NCBI GenBank assembly: GCA_963847735.1
Contig: CAWKAV010000016.1
Location: 186,001-250,000, forward strand
From: CAWKAV01 sp963847735
Lineage (GTDB): Bacteria; Desulfobacterota; Desulfuromonadia; Desulfuromonadales; BM103
Reading direction: 5' to 3'
DNA length: 64,000 nt
Shown: positions 51,539-60,746 of the stretch, piece after piece
Position numbering within the stretch: the first letter of the stretch is position 1
Layout: the number at the start of each line of letters is the position of its first letter
The notes under the pieces: generated by a model
What the model saw: the letters and a program-made list of their open reading frames with translations, nothing else
Databases searched by the model: none
What the model was told of the DNA's origin: nothing
Position numbers and translations under genes: made by a program

Positions 51539-53217
51539 CTGAGAAACTCCTTGATCTGTTCGATTTCAAGAGGGGCTGTTAGCTCAGCCTCATCGTCGAG
51601 GGTAACCCCTTGAAGTTTAAGTTGGTTGACACGCATCAACACGGCCGCGCCAAACAGAATATTCCATGCAACGGTAGCAACCTGCCTTCGCGCGGGTGAT
51701 TCCAGAAAAGACCCTTTAACCCATTCATTGAAGGCGCCCATAGCCGGGCCGCACCAGATCTGATAGTCAAGCCGCCGGTCCGATTCGCCACGATTGGCCC
51801 AGACCGGTGACTGGCCGAGGTACCAGCGAAACACCAGGGCCATCTTGTACTTCGGATCACGCTCGGCCCTGGCCAACGGGCGCGGATCGCGCTGCTGAAA
51901 ATAACGGCGTGTCTCCTCCCAGACTTGGTCGAGGTTTTTGCGAAACACGTTCTTTTCCAGCTTCTGGCGTTCAGCGGCCGGTAGTTCCTCGATACTGTTG
52001 TGCGCCCGATACAGCTCGTAGAGTTTGGAGGCGCGCATCGAAAACATGGTGCCGCGCTTGATCACCTGCACATTCACACCCATTTCGAACATGTCGCCGG
52101 AGGGCGCCATGGTGACATCTGCCTGCCTGGTTTCGGCAAGCATCTGGCGCACTTCGTCACTGGTGCCCGATTCGACACAGGCCTGGTTGACCGTGCCGGT
52201 CACCAGGTAGGCAGCACCCAAAGTAAAGGCGGCTGCGGCGGCTGCCGGTGTGGCAATACCGCCACCGAGACCGACACGCAGGGGCTGCGTATAATTATAC
52301 TCAATCTGGAAAGCTTTTTTCTGGGCCTGGATGGTCGGGAAGAGCGCCAGGGCCGGACGGTTGTCGGTGTGTCCACCGGAATCGGCTTCGACAGTCACGT
52401 CCTGTGCCATCGGAATCCCGGTAGCCATTGCGGCCTGCTCGGCAGTCAGCTCTCCAGACACAACCAGCTTTTTCAAAAAACGCTCCGGCGGCGGCGCAAA
52501 AAATTTTGCGGCGACTTCTTCGCGAGAAACCTTGGCGATAATCCGATTCGGCGCAACGACCTGGCCTTCTGAGTCGCGTGTGATGCCATGAGTGCGGTAG
52601 CGCACCAGGGCTGGGGTCAGGTCAAGAAAAGCCGAGGCTTCCACCAGGTGAATACCCCGCCGCAGATAAAGGTCGACCAGTGCGTTTTCCAACTCAGGTT
52701 CATGGGGGCTGTGAATCAGGTTGAACCCGTAAGAGCGGTCACCCACGCGGTTTTGCAGTTGATCAATAGCTGCTTCGACTTCCTCAATCAGGAGCCCTGC
52801 GGCGCCGAAAAAACCAAGCATGCCCGCCTTTGCCAAAGTCTCGACGACGGCCACGGAGCTGATGCCCTTGGCCATGGACCCTCCCACATAGGGGTAGCAA
52901 ATAGCGTGATCGAGGCAGAATCCGAAATCGCCAAGATTTCCCGGCGGACAGGGCAGAACCATACCGTTAAAGCACTGGCTCTCTGCACTCTGCAGAGGCG
53001 TACCCGCTGTGCCGGTCATCACCCTGCTGTCACAGTTCTGCTCCACAATGTAGAGCGGTTGATTGAGACGGCGCAACCCGGCAACCAGCGCAGGACCGGA
53101 CGACACCTGTTCGCCGGGGATGAACATCCCCAAAGGGCCCGTCGATTTATGCTGCGAAGCTGGCAAGAGATACTCCCTGATTCGGTTGTTCAGATCACCT
53201 TGAAACTTTATAGTCAC
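51535..53217 (-). CDS. pfaD: PfaD, PUFA synthase enoyl reductase
   Basis: A 560-residue FMN-dependent enoyl reductase of the PfaD/nitronate monooxygenase-like group. Characteristic segments are YPYVGGSMAKGISSVAVVETLAKAGMLGFFGAAGL, VEADSGGHTDNRPALALFPTI, RVGLGGGIATPAAAAAAF and TGTVNQACVESGTSDEVR. It reduces enoyl-ACP during PUFA assembly. It starts with GTG (53217); the next ATG is 30 codons downstream and would lose the N-terminal part. It is first in the operon, whereas gamma-proteobacterial pfaD is last, and it overlaps pfaA by ATGA. Confidence 0.9.
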   Translation of the reverse strand: MTIKFQGDLNNRIREYLLPASQHKSTGPLGMFIPGEQVSSGPALVAGLRRLNQPLYIVEQNCDSRVMTGTAGTPLQSAESQCFNGMVLPCPPGNLGDFGFCLDHAICYPYVGGSMAKGISSVAVVETLAKAGMLGFFGAAGLLIEEVEAAIDQLQNRVGDRSYGFNLIHSPHEPELENALVDLYLRRGIHLVEASAFLDLTPALVRYRTHGITRDSEGQVVAPNRIIAKVSREEVAAKFFAPPPERFLKKLVVSGELTAEQAAMATGIPMAQDVTVEADSGGHTDNRPALALFPTIQAQKKAFQIEYNYTQPLRVGLGGGIATPAAAAAAFTLGAAYLVTGTVNQACVESGTSDEVRQMLAETRQADVTMAPSGDMFEMGVNVQVIKRGTMFSMRASKLYELYRAHNSIEELPAAERQKLEKNVFRKNLDQVWEETRRYFQQRDPRPLARAERDPKYKMALVFRWYLGQSPVWANRGESDRRLDYQIWCGPAMGAFNEWVKGSFLESPARRQVATVAWNILFGAAVLMRVNQLKLQGVTLDDEAELTAPLEIEQIKEFLS

Positions 53218-53524
53218 GATCCAGCAGAGTCGCTTTTATAAAGATAACGATACTTTTTAAATTTAAACGGTGATTATAGTATTTTTTACAGTGGGCCACA
53301 AGGTTTGCATCTTGCCATGGAAAAGCAGGCAAGCTTCTTGTCTCTGGCAGCTAAGCTGGTTTTCCCGGGCGGTCTGCTCGACTCCATCATGGTTCCGAAA
53401 ACATCTTAAAATCAGGCCTTCCTTTTTCACAGGTTGTAAATCCTCAAGCGGGTGACTATATTTGGTCCGCTGTTGATTTTAAAAGACACGTTTATTTCCA
53501 ATACTTGAAAAGGAGCCCCCTGCC
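53218..53524. other. Divergent intergenic region between pfaD and lemA
   Basis: About 307 bases between divergent genes. The pfa promoter lies at 53273-53301. Toward lemA I see only AT-rich sequence and the AAAAGGAG ribosome site. No RNA gene or terminator was recognised. Confidence 0.55.
53273..53301 (-). promoter_or_regulatory. pfa operon promoter
   Basis: On the minus strand a perfect -10 TATAAT (53273-53278) lies 17 bases after TTGTGG (53296-53301, three of six -35 matches). The predicted start is about 49 bases before the GTG of pfaD. Confidence 0.5.
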
Positions 53525-54116
53525 ATGTTGAAGCGCTTTGCCCTGTTGCTGATCGCCGCCCTGGTTATTCTGCCCTCGCTCACCGGTTGCGGTTATAACC
53601 AGATCCAGAAGAATGAAGAAGCAGTCTTTGCCGCCTGGGCAGATGTTGAAGCGACCTACCAGAGGCGTGCCGACCTGATCCCCAACCTGGTCGAAACGGT
53701 CAAGGCCTACGCCGCGCATGAGAAGGACACCCTGCTGGCGGTCACTGAAGCCCGTGCCAGTGTCGGCAAGACCCAGATCAACCCGGGCGACCTCTGGCGA
53801 TCCCGCAGCCATGGAAAAGTTCCAGCAGGCGCAGGGGGCCTTGTCCGGAGCTCTTTCCCGGTTGCTGGTGGTCGTCGAACGTTACCCGGATCTGAAGGCA
53901 AATCAGAATTTTCTCGATCTGCAGCATCAACTTGAAGGCACGGAAAACCGTATCAACGTTGCCCGTCAGCGCTACAACCAGGCGGTACAGACCTTCAATA
54001 GCTCGATCAGAACCTTTCCCAACAACCTGACCAACAAATTCATGCTTCACCTTGAGCGCAAGGAACCCTTCAAGGCAGAAGCGGGAGCTGAAAAAGCACC
54101 AAAGGTGAAGTTCTAA
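53525..54116 (+). CDS. lemA: LemA-family protein (one frameshift)
   Basis: About 196 residues after removing one extra base near 53795. A lipoprotein-like N-terminus (LPSLTGCGYN) is followed by the LemA helical core: EEAVFAAWADVEATYQRRADLIPNLVETVKAYA, MEKFQQAQGALSGALSRLLVVVERYPDLKANQNF, ENRINVARQRYNQAVQTFNSSIRTFPNNL. LemA proteins are membrane-anchored and of unknown biochemical role. It is co-oriented and tightly spaced with two TPM-domain genes, a usual neighbourhood. Start has AAAAGGAGCCCCC upstream. Confidence 0.88.
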
Positions 54117-54118
54117 CG

Positions 54119-54842
54119 ATGCCTGTGCGCCGTTTTATACTGCACACCTCTGATCGTTCTTCTGCTGCCGTTCAGTGCTGCGGCTCTCGAGGTGCCGAAA
54201 CTCAGCGGCCACGTCAATGACCTCGCCGAGGTGATTTCGCCGGGGACGGAACTGAAGATCGAGGATTTCCTGCGTGGTTTCGAGAGTAGCGACTCGACCC
54301 AGCTGGTGATCCTGACGATTGATTCACTGCAGGATGAGACGCTTGAGGACTATAGCCTGAAGGTCGCGGAAAGCTGGAAAATCGGCCAGAAGGGCAAGGA
54401 TAACGGCGCCCTGCTGCTGATCGCCAAACAGGAGCGGAAGATGCGCATCGAGGTCGGCTACGGTCTCGAGGGCAAACTCACCGACCTGCTCACCGGGCGC
54501 ATCATCGACAATGAAATCAAGCCGCGCTTCCAGGCCGGGGATTTCGACGGCGGTGTCATCGCCGGGGTGACGGCCATGGCTGAGGCGGTGCGTGGCGAAT
54601 ACCAGGGCACCGGCAGCACAGGGCAGAAGAAAAGACGCAACCCCTGGGGCTCGCTGGCCCTGCTCCTGTTCCTCGGCCCTGGACTGATGCTTCTCGGTGG
54701 TGGAGGCCGACGCGGCAGAAGGCGTGGCGGCTTCTGGATCGGCGGCCTTGGCGGCGGTGGCTTTGGTGGCGGGGTGGCTGGTGGCGGCTTTGGTGGCGGT
54801 GGCGGCGGTTTCGGCGGTGGAGGGTCTTCCGGAGGTTGGTAG
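54119..54842 (+). CDS. TPM-domain protein with glycine-rich tail (one frameshift)
   Basis: About 240 residues after removing one extra base near 54145. The start, MPVRRFILH, reads in one frame; a signal peptide (LIVLLLPFSAAALEVP) and the rest are in the next. The TPM domain has SDSTQLVILTIDSL, SWKIGQKGKDNGALLLIAKQERKMRIEVGYGLEG and RIIDNEIKPRF. A hydrophobic helix follows, and a GGGGFGGG tail ends the protein, as in YgcG. TPM proteins are thought to have phosphatase-like or membrane-associated roles. It follows lemA by two bases. Confidence 0.82.
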
Positions 54843-54915
54843 AAATGCCAGGCAGGAAATTCGCTTCCCGCAGGTCACAACGCTCTCTCTCGACGGCGCA
54901 ATGCAAAGGTTTCGT

Positions 54916-55547
54916 ATGAAGACAGCAAAAGATTTCTTCACCGAAGAGGAAAGGCAACGCATCGAGTCGGCAGTGCAGCAGGCCGAGAAATACACCAGCG
55001 GCGAAATCGTGCCGATGGTGGTCGATGAGTCATACGACTATCCCCGGGCAGAAATCCTCGGTGCCGGATTCTTCTCCCTGGCGAGCGCGGTGTCACTCAG
55101 CTGGGCTTTCTTCGGCGAATCCCTCTGGCATTTCCTGTGGCTTTTCGCTCTCTGTTTCTTTCCCTTCAAGGTGCTTATCCGTAGCCTTCCAACCTTGCGG
55201 AGACGTCTTGTCCATCCGGCTGAAATCAGTGAAGAGGTTGCGGAGAAGGCAGCTCATCGCTTTTCTGGAACATGGTCTCCATCACACCCGCGACGAAACC
55301 GGAATTCTTATCCTTATCTCCCTCTTCGAACGCCGGGTGCATGTTCTGGCTGACCGCGGCATCAACAATGTCGTCCCGGTTGAGCAATGGGACGACATCG
55401 TTGCAGACCATCACCGCCGGCATCCAGCGCGGTGAAACCTGCAATGCGCTCTGTGCCGCCATCGACAGCTGTGGCCAACTCCTTGAAGAACATTTCCCGC
55501 TTAAAGACGACGATACCGACGAACTTGCCAACTTCGTCATCGGTTGA
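54916..55547 (+). CDS. Second TPM-domain protein (two frameshifts)
   Basis: About 209 residues when two extra bases (near 55255 and near 55400) are removed. MKTAKDFFTEEERQRIESAVQQAEKYTSGEIVPMVV is a TPM N-terminus; two hydrophobic helices follow (about 45-95); then LIAFLEHGLHHTRDETGILILISLFERRVHVLADRGIN and DELANFVIG. It pairs with the preceding glycine-rich TPM gene in the usual lemA-TPM-TPM order. ATG 54916 is preceded by AAAGG. Function unknown. Confidence 0.78.
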
Positions 55548-55571
55548 CCTGCCTTGGTTCGGAAGTGGCAA

Positions 55572-55999
55572 TCAGAGAGCTGGGGATAGTCCTGATATCC
55601 GGGGCGTGCGTTCGGCGATGGCCTTGACCCGCGCGACCAGCTCCAGATTCTTCTGGAAGTTGTCGCTCTGGAAGCGTGGTGACATGCGGCGATAGTCATT
55701 CTCGGCAAAATCATCGAAGCGCGTAATCTGACCAGTCAGAAAGCCGCGGCCAGCGGGCTGCAGGCGACGAGCCCGATGTCGAGTTCCTGCAGGGTCGGCA
55801 GGATGTCGTCTTCAATGTCACGGCTCCAGAGCGAGTATTCGCTTTGCAGGGCACTGATGGGGTGCACGGCATGAGCGCGCCGGATGCTCGCGATAGCCTC
55901 CTTTTTATCGCGCTCCCCGTAGAAATCCGACATCCCCATACATCCCAATCCCTGTTCGGAAACGACCAGCCTCTGTGTTCCCCGTCTGCGTTGACGCAT
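55572..55999 (-). pseudogene. Aldo/keto reductase remnant
   Basis: Fragments of an aldo/keto reductase. The N-terminal GLGCMGMSDFYGERDKKEAIASIRRA is followed at once by HPISALQSEYSLWSRDIEDDILPTLQELDIGLVACSPL, so about 130 residues with the catalytic Tyr/Lys region are missing. A frame change then gives RGFLTGQITRFDDFAENDYRRMSPRFQ, and the C-terminus stops early. The start is still good (GAGGAGAATGAAAA). Unlike other broken genes here, a real internal deletion is present, so it is decayed. Confidence 0.8.
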
Positions 56000-56199
56000 T
56001 TTTCATTCTCCTCGCCAGTTGTTGGCCTGATTAGACTATAGAGTTGATTAAATATTAGCTCCTTTTGTCTTTCGTTCCAAATGTTGAACTATACTTAAAA
56101 GTATGTTGAGGTTGACCTTGAATCCGGTTGTGCTAGCGTCAAGAAGGAGGTTTGAAAGAGATATCCAATAATTGATTGCGAGGAGGTTCGGATCGGTCG

Positions 56200-57237
56200 A
56201 TGAAAGCCATGTCTCTGAAAAAGATAGTTGATCTGCAGACGGAGTCTGAGCCACTGCATTTGCTGGAACACCCCATGCCTGAGCCCGGTGATGGCGAAGT
56301 TCGCATCAGGGTGGCGACCTGCGGCGTCTGCCATACCGAACTCGATGAAATCGAGGGTCGGACCCCGCCGCCTCGACTGCCGGTCATTCCAGGACACCAG
56401 GCTGTCGGTCGAATTGACAAGCTTGGACCGGATGTCAGCGACAGGCAACTCGGAGAGCGGGTCGGGGTCGCTTGGATTTATTCGGCCTGCGGCCAATGTA
56501 AGTGGTGTCGCACGGCAAGGGAAAACCTCTGTCCCGAGTTCCTCGCCACGGGCCGCGATGTTAATGGCGGCTATGCCGAGTACATGGTGGCGCCGGCCGC
56601 CTTTGTCCATCCGATCCCCGGCGTATTCAGCTCTGCCGAAGCCGCCCCTCTGCTCTGTGCCGGAGCGATCGGTTACCGCTCCCTGCGGCTTGCACGCCTG
56701 CAACCGGGCGCTCCACTCGGGTTGACAGGCTTTGGCGCCTCGGCCCATCTGGTGCTGAAGCTTGTCCGCCATCTCTACCCGGAGTTGCCGGTCTTTGTGT
56801 TCGCCCGCAGTGAAAAAGAACGCGTTTTTGCCATGCAGCTCGGTGCCGCCTGGGCGGGCGATACCGACGCCCGGCCGCCGCAATTGCTGCAGGCGATCAT
56901 CGACACCACGCCGGTCTGGAAGCCGGTCGTCAACGCCCTGCGGCAGCTTGAACCGGGAGGGAGGCTGGTCATCAATGCCATTCGCAAGGAGAGCAGCGAT
57001 CGCGACCTGTTGGCCGGGATCGACTATGCGCGCGATCTCTGGCTGGAAAAAACCGTGCAGAGCGTGGCCAATGTCAGTCGTGACGACGTGCGGGACTTTC
57101 TGTCAATCGCCGCTAAAATCCCTCTTCACCCGACCATAGAAGAGGTTCCGTTGGCAGACGCCAATCGCGCCTTGCGGGAGCTCAAGGAGGGCAGGATCCG
57201 TGGCGCCAAAGTGCTCAGGGTCGGGTTCGACATCTAG
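56200..57237 (+). CDS. Zinc-dependent alcohol dehydrogenase family protein
   Basis: About 345 residues, MDR superfamily. Catalytic zinc ligands include the Cys in CGVCHTE and the His in IPGHQAVG; structural zinc cysteines are CGQCKWCRTARENLC. LTGFGASAHLVLKLV replaces the usual GxGxxG nucleotide loop. The C-terminal half matches AdhP-like oxidoreductases that carry this GFGASAH feature. It likely oxidises or reduces small alcohols/aldehydes. ATG 56200 (MKAMSLKKIVD) is preferred over TTG 56176 because family homology starts there, though its AGGAGG lies 13 bases upstream. Confidence 0.85.
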   Translation: MKAMSLKKIVDLQTESEPLHLLEHPMPEPGDGEVRIRVATCGVCHTELDEIEGRTPPPRLPVIPGHQAVGRIDKLGPDVSDRQLGERVGVAWIYSACGQCKWCRTARENLCPEFLATGRDVNGGYAEYMVAPAAFVHPIPGVFSSAEAAPLLCAGAIGYRSLRLARLQPGAPLGLTGFGASAHLVLKLVRHLYPELPVFVFARSEKERVFAMQLGAAWAGDTDARPPQLLQAIIDTTPVWKPVVNALRQLEPGGRLVINAIRKESSDRDLLAGIDYARDLWLEKTVQSVANVSRDDVRDFLSIAAKIPLHPTIEEVPLADANRALRELKEGRIRGAKVLRVGFDI

Positions 57238-57417
57238 AGAGCCAGACAATATTCCGGAAGTCGCGCCATGGCTCCATGTTTGCCGGAAGGTTCGCGGTCG
57301 CGGTAAGGATGGCAAGGGAAAGGAGGCCTTCTCCAAGTGTAATTTCTGGACGTCAAGGCGTTATCCTGCTGCTGGTTATTTCACCTCGTAAAGCCCGACA
57401 GGAGGCAAGAAGCCGTT

Positions 57418-58335
57418 ATGTCGAAGCAGTTTAAGGTCGGACTGGCACTTGGTGGCGGCGCGGCGCGGGCTTTTTCCCACATTGGGGTTATCGCCGGGCT
57501 TATCAAGCACGACATTCCCATCGACGTTGTCACAGGCACCAGCATGGGAGCCATTATCGGCGCCATGTATGCCACCCTGCCGGACGTCAGCGCCATCAAA
57601 TCGCGTTTCGCTGCCTATGTTGCCAGTGAAGAATTTGCAGAATCTGGTTTCAACTTTTTCAAGGAGCTTGATACTCATGACGAAGGAATCCTGGCCGAAA
57701 TGGGAAAGCTTGCGCGGCGCGGAATGTTTAATGCCCTGATAGTGACCAAGACGGCTCTGGTTAATGCCAAGACTGCCGCGAACAGTTATGCCTATCTGCT
57801 TGAAGACATAAAAGTCGAGCAAACCCGCATCCCTTTTGCAGCTGTTGCCCTTGATCTATGGAGTGGCGAAACAATCGTTCTAAGTCGAGGGAGATTGCGG
57901 CATGTGATTGCCGCTTCCTGCGCCATGCCAGGTTTGCTCCCGCCGGTCAAATTCGCCGGGCGCTTGCTGGTCGATGGTGGATGGGCTGAAACTGTCCCGA
58001 TCAGTGCGGCCCGTCAGCTTGGCGCCGACTTTGTGATCGCCGTTGACGTGGGTGACTCTCTCGGCGACTTCACAGAACCGCGCAACGCTCTTGATGTTAT
58101 CGCCCGTGCCGATGCACTGGCGCGTGAATCCCTCAACAAAGAGCAGCTCAAAGGGGCAGATATTATCCTCTCTCCGCAGAACGGAGTCACGCACTGGGCT
58201 GATTTTTCCACCACCGAACAGGCCATTGAGCGTGGTGAAGAAGAGGTCGACCGGCAGATTGAAGCCCTCAAGCGCACTCTGAAAAAGGCTCGCTGGCGGA
58301 AAATGATCGGTTGGGGTGTCCGGGGACATCTGTAG
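57418..58335 (+). CDS. Patatin-like phospholipase (RssA/YchK-like)
   Basis: A 305-residue patatin-domain protein. The oxyanion loop is ALGGGAARAFSHIGV, the nucleophile Ser42 is in GTSMG, and the catalytic Asp is in LLVDGGWAE near residue 186. Patatin enzymes hydrolyse phospholipid acyl chains. The C-terminal region is helical (EEEVDRQIEALKRTLKK). No signal peptide is seen, so it is cytoplasmic. It lies alone between the dehydrogenase and a convergent gene. A role in membrane lipid turnover would suit the lipid genes in the window, but no link is shown. Confidence 0.87.
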   Translation: MSKQFKVGLALGGGAARAFSHIGVIAGLIKHDIPIDVVTGTSMGAIIGAMYATLPDVSAIKSRFAAYVASEEFAESGFNFFKELDTHDEGILAEMGKLARRGMFNALIVTKTALVNAKTAANSYAYLLEDIKVEQTRIPFAAVALDLWSGETIVLSRGRLRHVIAASCAMPGLLPPVKFAGRLLVDGGWAETVPISAARQLGADFVIAVDVGDSLGDFTEPRNALDVIARADALARESLNKEQLKGADIILSPQNGVTHWADFSTTEQAIERGEEEVDRQIEALKRTLKKARWRKMIGWGVRGHL

Positions 58336-58391
58336 CCTCTTGGATTCGCGACCTTGCTGGTTCCAGTCCAGTGTCGGACGCCGGCAAACGG

Positions 58392-58964
58392 CTACTTCCT
58401 GATCCGTAGCGCCCGGAACGGCACCATTCCCCGGCCGGTCACCGGTGGCACAAAGGGCTCTTTGACGAAGCGCACGTCCTCGATGGTATAAAAAGCGTTC
58501 GGGTTGAAGCGTTTGATGACGGCGATGATCGTCTCGAGCTTGCGTCTTTTTGCCACTGTGAAGATCAGTTTGACCGGGCCGCTCTCACCGACACCGTCAA
58601 TACTGGTTACCCCATAGTCGTTCTCTTTCAGGTAATCGACCAGCTCGGTGGCGTCGTGTCGGGTGATGATGCGGATGATCTGGTTGCCGATGGCGATGCG
58701 CTCCTCGATCAGCATGCCGACGTAGTTGCCTACCGCAAAACCGAGCGCGAAGGAAACGTAGGTCACCCAGTTGTCCATATGCTTCATGACCTGGCTGACC
58801 GCCAGGATCCAGACCAACGACTCGAAGAATCCGAGCAGCGCCGCATAATTCTTGAAACCCTTCGAGACGAAGATAATGCGTAACGTGCCGACGCTCACAT
58901 CGAGGATGCGGGCGAAAAAAACCAGTATCGGGATCGAAATCAGGGCCAGCGATTCAGCGGACAT
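58392..58964 (-). CDS. UPF0316/DUF2179 membrane protein
   Basis: About 190 residues. Three hydrophobic segments in the first 90 residues (ALISIPILVFFARILD, AALLGFFESLVWILAVS and WVTYVSFALGFAVGNYVGMLIEE) are followed by a soluble DUF2179 domain with RIITRHDATELVDYLKENDYGVTSIDGVGESG and FYTIEDVRF. This is the UPF0316 arrangement; function is unknown. ATG 58964 follows GAGGAGAGGTATGTG; the longer 59027 start lacks a site. Confidence 0.8.
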   Translation of the reverse strand: MSAESLALISIPILVFFARILDVSVGTLRIIFVSKGFKNYAALLGFFESLVWILAVSQVMKHMDNWVTYVSFALGFAVGNYVGMLIEERIAIGNQIIRIITRHDATELVDYLKENDYGVTSIDGVGESGPVKLIFTVAKRRKLETIIAVIKRFNPNAFYTIEDVRFVKEPFVPPVTGRGMVPFRALRIRK

Positions 58965-59061
58965 CACATACCTCTCCTCAGCTTGGGGAACTGCGACAAT
59001 ATTCCTGATAGAATAGCAGCTTAACAAAAGTCTTTCGAAGGTTTATTGAATAGGAAGCCCG

Positions 59062-59853
59062 ATGCCTGTTTTTATCCGATTCTCTCTGCTTCTGATGGCT
59101 TGCCTGGTCCTGGCTGCCGGGGCTCTCGCCACCTGGGTCTTCTGGGATTTGCCGGATGTTACTCCACTCAAAAATCGCAGCACCACGCTGACCATCGAGG
59201 TGCGCGATTGGCAGGGGGCAATGCACCCCTTCAAGGTGGGGTCGAAAAACCCCTTCTGGACGCCTCTGGAATCAATCCCGGAGGAACTGAAATGGGCCGT
59301 TATCGTTGCCGAGGATGCCAACTTTTACGAGCACGAAGGTATTGATGTGCAGGCGTTGAAGGAGGCTCTCAAATATGACCTGAAGCGCAAGCGTCTGGTG
59401 CGCGGGGCTTCGACCATCACCCAGCAGCTGGCCAAGAACCTGTTCCTGTCCCGGGATAAATCGTTACGGCGCAAGCTGCGTGAACTGGTCATCGCCCAAC
59501 GTCTGGAGCAAGAGTTGACCAAGGGACGAATCCTGGAGCTTTACATGAACGTGGTTGAGCTTGGGCCGCTGGTTTACGGCATGGGCCATGGTGCCAGCTA
59601 TCACTTTGGCAAACCGGTTCATCTCCTGACTCCGGCTGAAGCAGTATTCCTCGCCGCCATATTGCCGGGGCCGCGCGTTGCTTTCAACCCGCAGACCAGG
59701 CCAGCCAAGGTTCGTGAGCGGGCGGCGCGACTGCTCAAACTGCTCGGCCTCCGTCATATCCTTTCTGAAACCGAGATCATGGACGCTCTGGTTCAGCTTG
59801 GTCAACTTGGCGGGCCACGAACAAGGGGGGATGACCTCCGTCCTCCAAATTGA
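59062..59853 (+). CDS. mtgA: Monofunctional biosynthetic peptidoglycan transglycosylase
   Basis: A 263-residue GT51 enzyme. TM helix at 5-28; EDANFYEHEG near residue 90 has the catalytic glutamate; RGASTITQQLAKNLFLSRDKSLRRKLRE is motif 2; ELYMNVVELGPLVYGMGHGASYHFGK and LAAILPGPRVAFNP are later motifs. It polymerises lipid II into glycan strands at the inner membrane. It lacks a transpeptidase domain. The protein is slightly longer than E. coli MtgA because of the N-terminal insert. Confidence 0.9.
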   Translation: MPVFIRFSLLLMACLVLAAGALATWVFWDLPDVTPLKNRSTTLTIEVRDWQGAMHPFKVGSKNPFWTPLESIPEELKWAVIVAEDANFYEHEGIDVQALKEALKYDLKRKRLVRGASTITQQLAKNLFLSRDKSLRRKLRELVIAQRLEQELTKGRILELYMNVVELGPLVYGMGHGASYHFGKPVHLLTPAEAVFLAAILPGPRVAFNPQTRPAKVRERAARLLKLLGLRHILSETEIMDALVQLGQLGGPRTRGDDLRPPN

Positions 59854-60068
59854 CAAGGTAAAGGTTGGGAGTATCCTTTCAGTGTAACCAGACAACTTGT
59901 ATGTTTGACAACCCCCGTACATGGGTTCAGCCATGCATGACTTCAAGTGTCAGGAGATGACACCGGTCGGCCATTGGGTTCATCTTTTTCAATGCTACAA
60001 GCACTATTCGCGTGAGACGACTTGAGAAAAATTACTTACCAGTTTTTACTGTTCAACAGGGGGAGGTA

Positions 60069-60506
60069 ATGTCGGAATCTATTGCGCAGATTTTGAAAAT
60101 GAAGGGGAGTGATGTCTGTTGTATTGCTCCTGATGCCACTGTTTATGAGGCCCTGAAAGTGATGGCTGGCAAGGGCATCGGTGCCTTGGTCGTTGTGGAA
60201 GACGGACAGGTGGTCGGCCTCTTTAACGAGCGGGATTATGTGCTGAAAGTTGATCTCTGTGGCCGCACTTCCCAGAACACAAAGGTTCTCCAGGTGATGA
60301 CGACGGATGTCTGCTATGTCACTCCACAGACTTCCGTCGAAGAGGCCATGGCCATCGTAACCAACAGCCGCAGCCGTCACCTGCCGGTTTTGGAGGATGG
60401 CAACCTGGTCGGCCTGACATCGATCGGCGACCTGGTCAAGTCCTCACTTAAAAAGAAGGATTTCGTCATAAAGCAGCTTGAAAAGTATATCAAGGGTATC
60501 CCCTGA
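60069..60506 (+). CDS. Tandem CBS-domain protein
   Basis: About 145 residues containing two CBS motifs: CCIAPDATVYEALKVMAGKGIGALVVVEDGQVVGLFNERDY and CYVTPQTSVEEAMAIVTNSRSRHLPVLEDGNLVGLTSIGDL. A short C-terminal helix follows. CBS pairs bind adenosine nucleotides and often regulate partner proteins; this one is free-standing with no catalytic domain. ATG 60069 follows GGGGGAGGTA; the earlier 60012 start lacks a site. It precedes nqrA by 240 bases, a regulatory link is possible only. Confidence 0.85.
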   Translation: MSESIAQILKMKGSDVCCIAPDATVYEALKVMAGKGIGALVVVEDGQVVGLFNERDYVLKVDLCGRTSQNTKVLQVMTTDVCYVTPQTSVEEAMAIVTNSRSRHLPVLEDGNLVGLTSIGDLVKSSLKKKDFVIKQLEKYIKGIP

Positions 60507-60746
60507 TCATCATCATTGACGGTAATGGCCCAGCTCCGGGCGGCAGGCCGGTCGGAAACGTTCTCAATCATTTACAGCTTCTACAGTAAACCTGAACGCG
60601 TAGAGTCGGCACTCGTTGATGGCAGCGGTGGCCTGTCATGTGCGTTAGAGTAGAAGCCTGGTTTGTGTCGAGGCTTTAATTCCGGTAAAATGGAATCGCA
60701 GAGCAATCCAATCATCAATACATGAAGCTTTAGAGGCTTGATGGTC

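Noticed and set aside
59921..60025. 34-codon frame between mtgA and the CBS gene
   Set aside because: No ribosome site, no recognisable similarity and short length.
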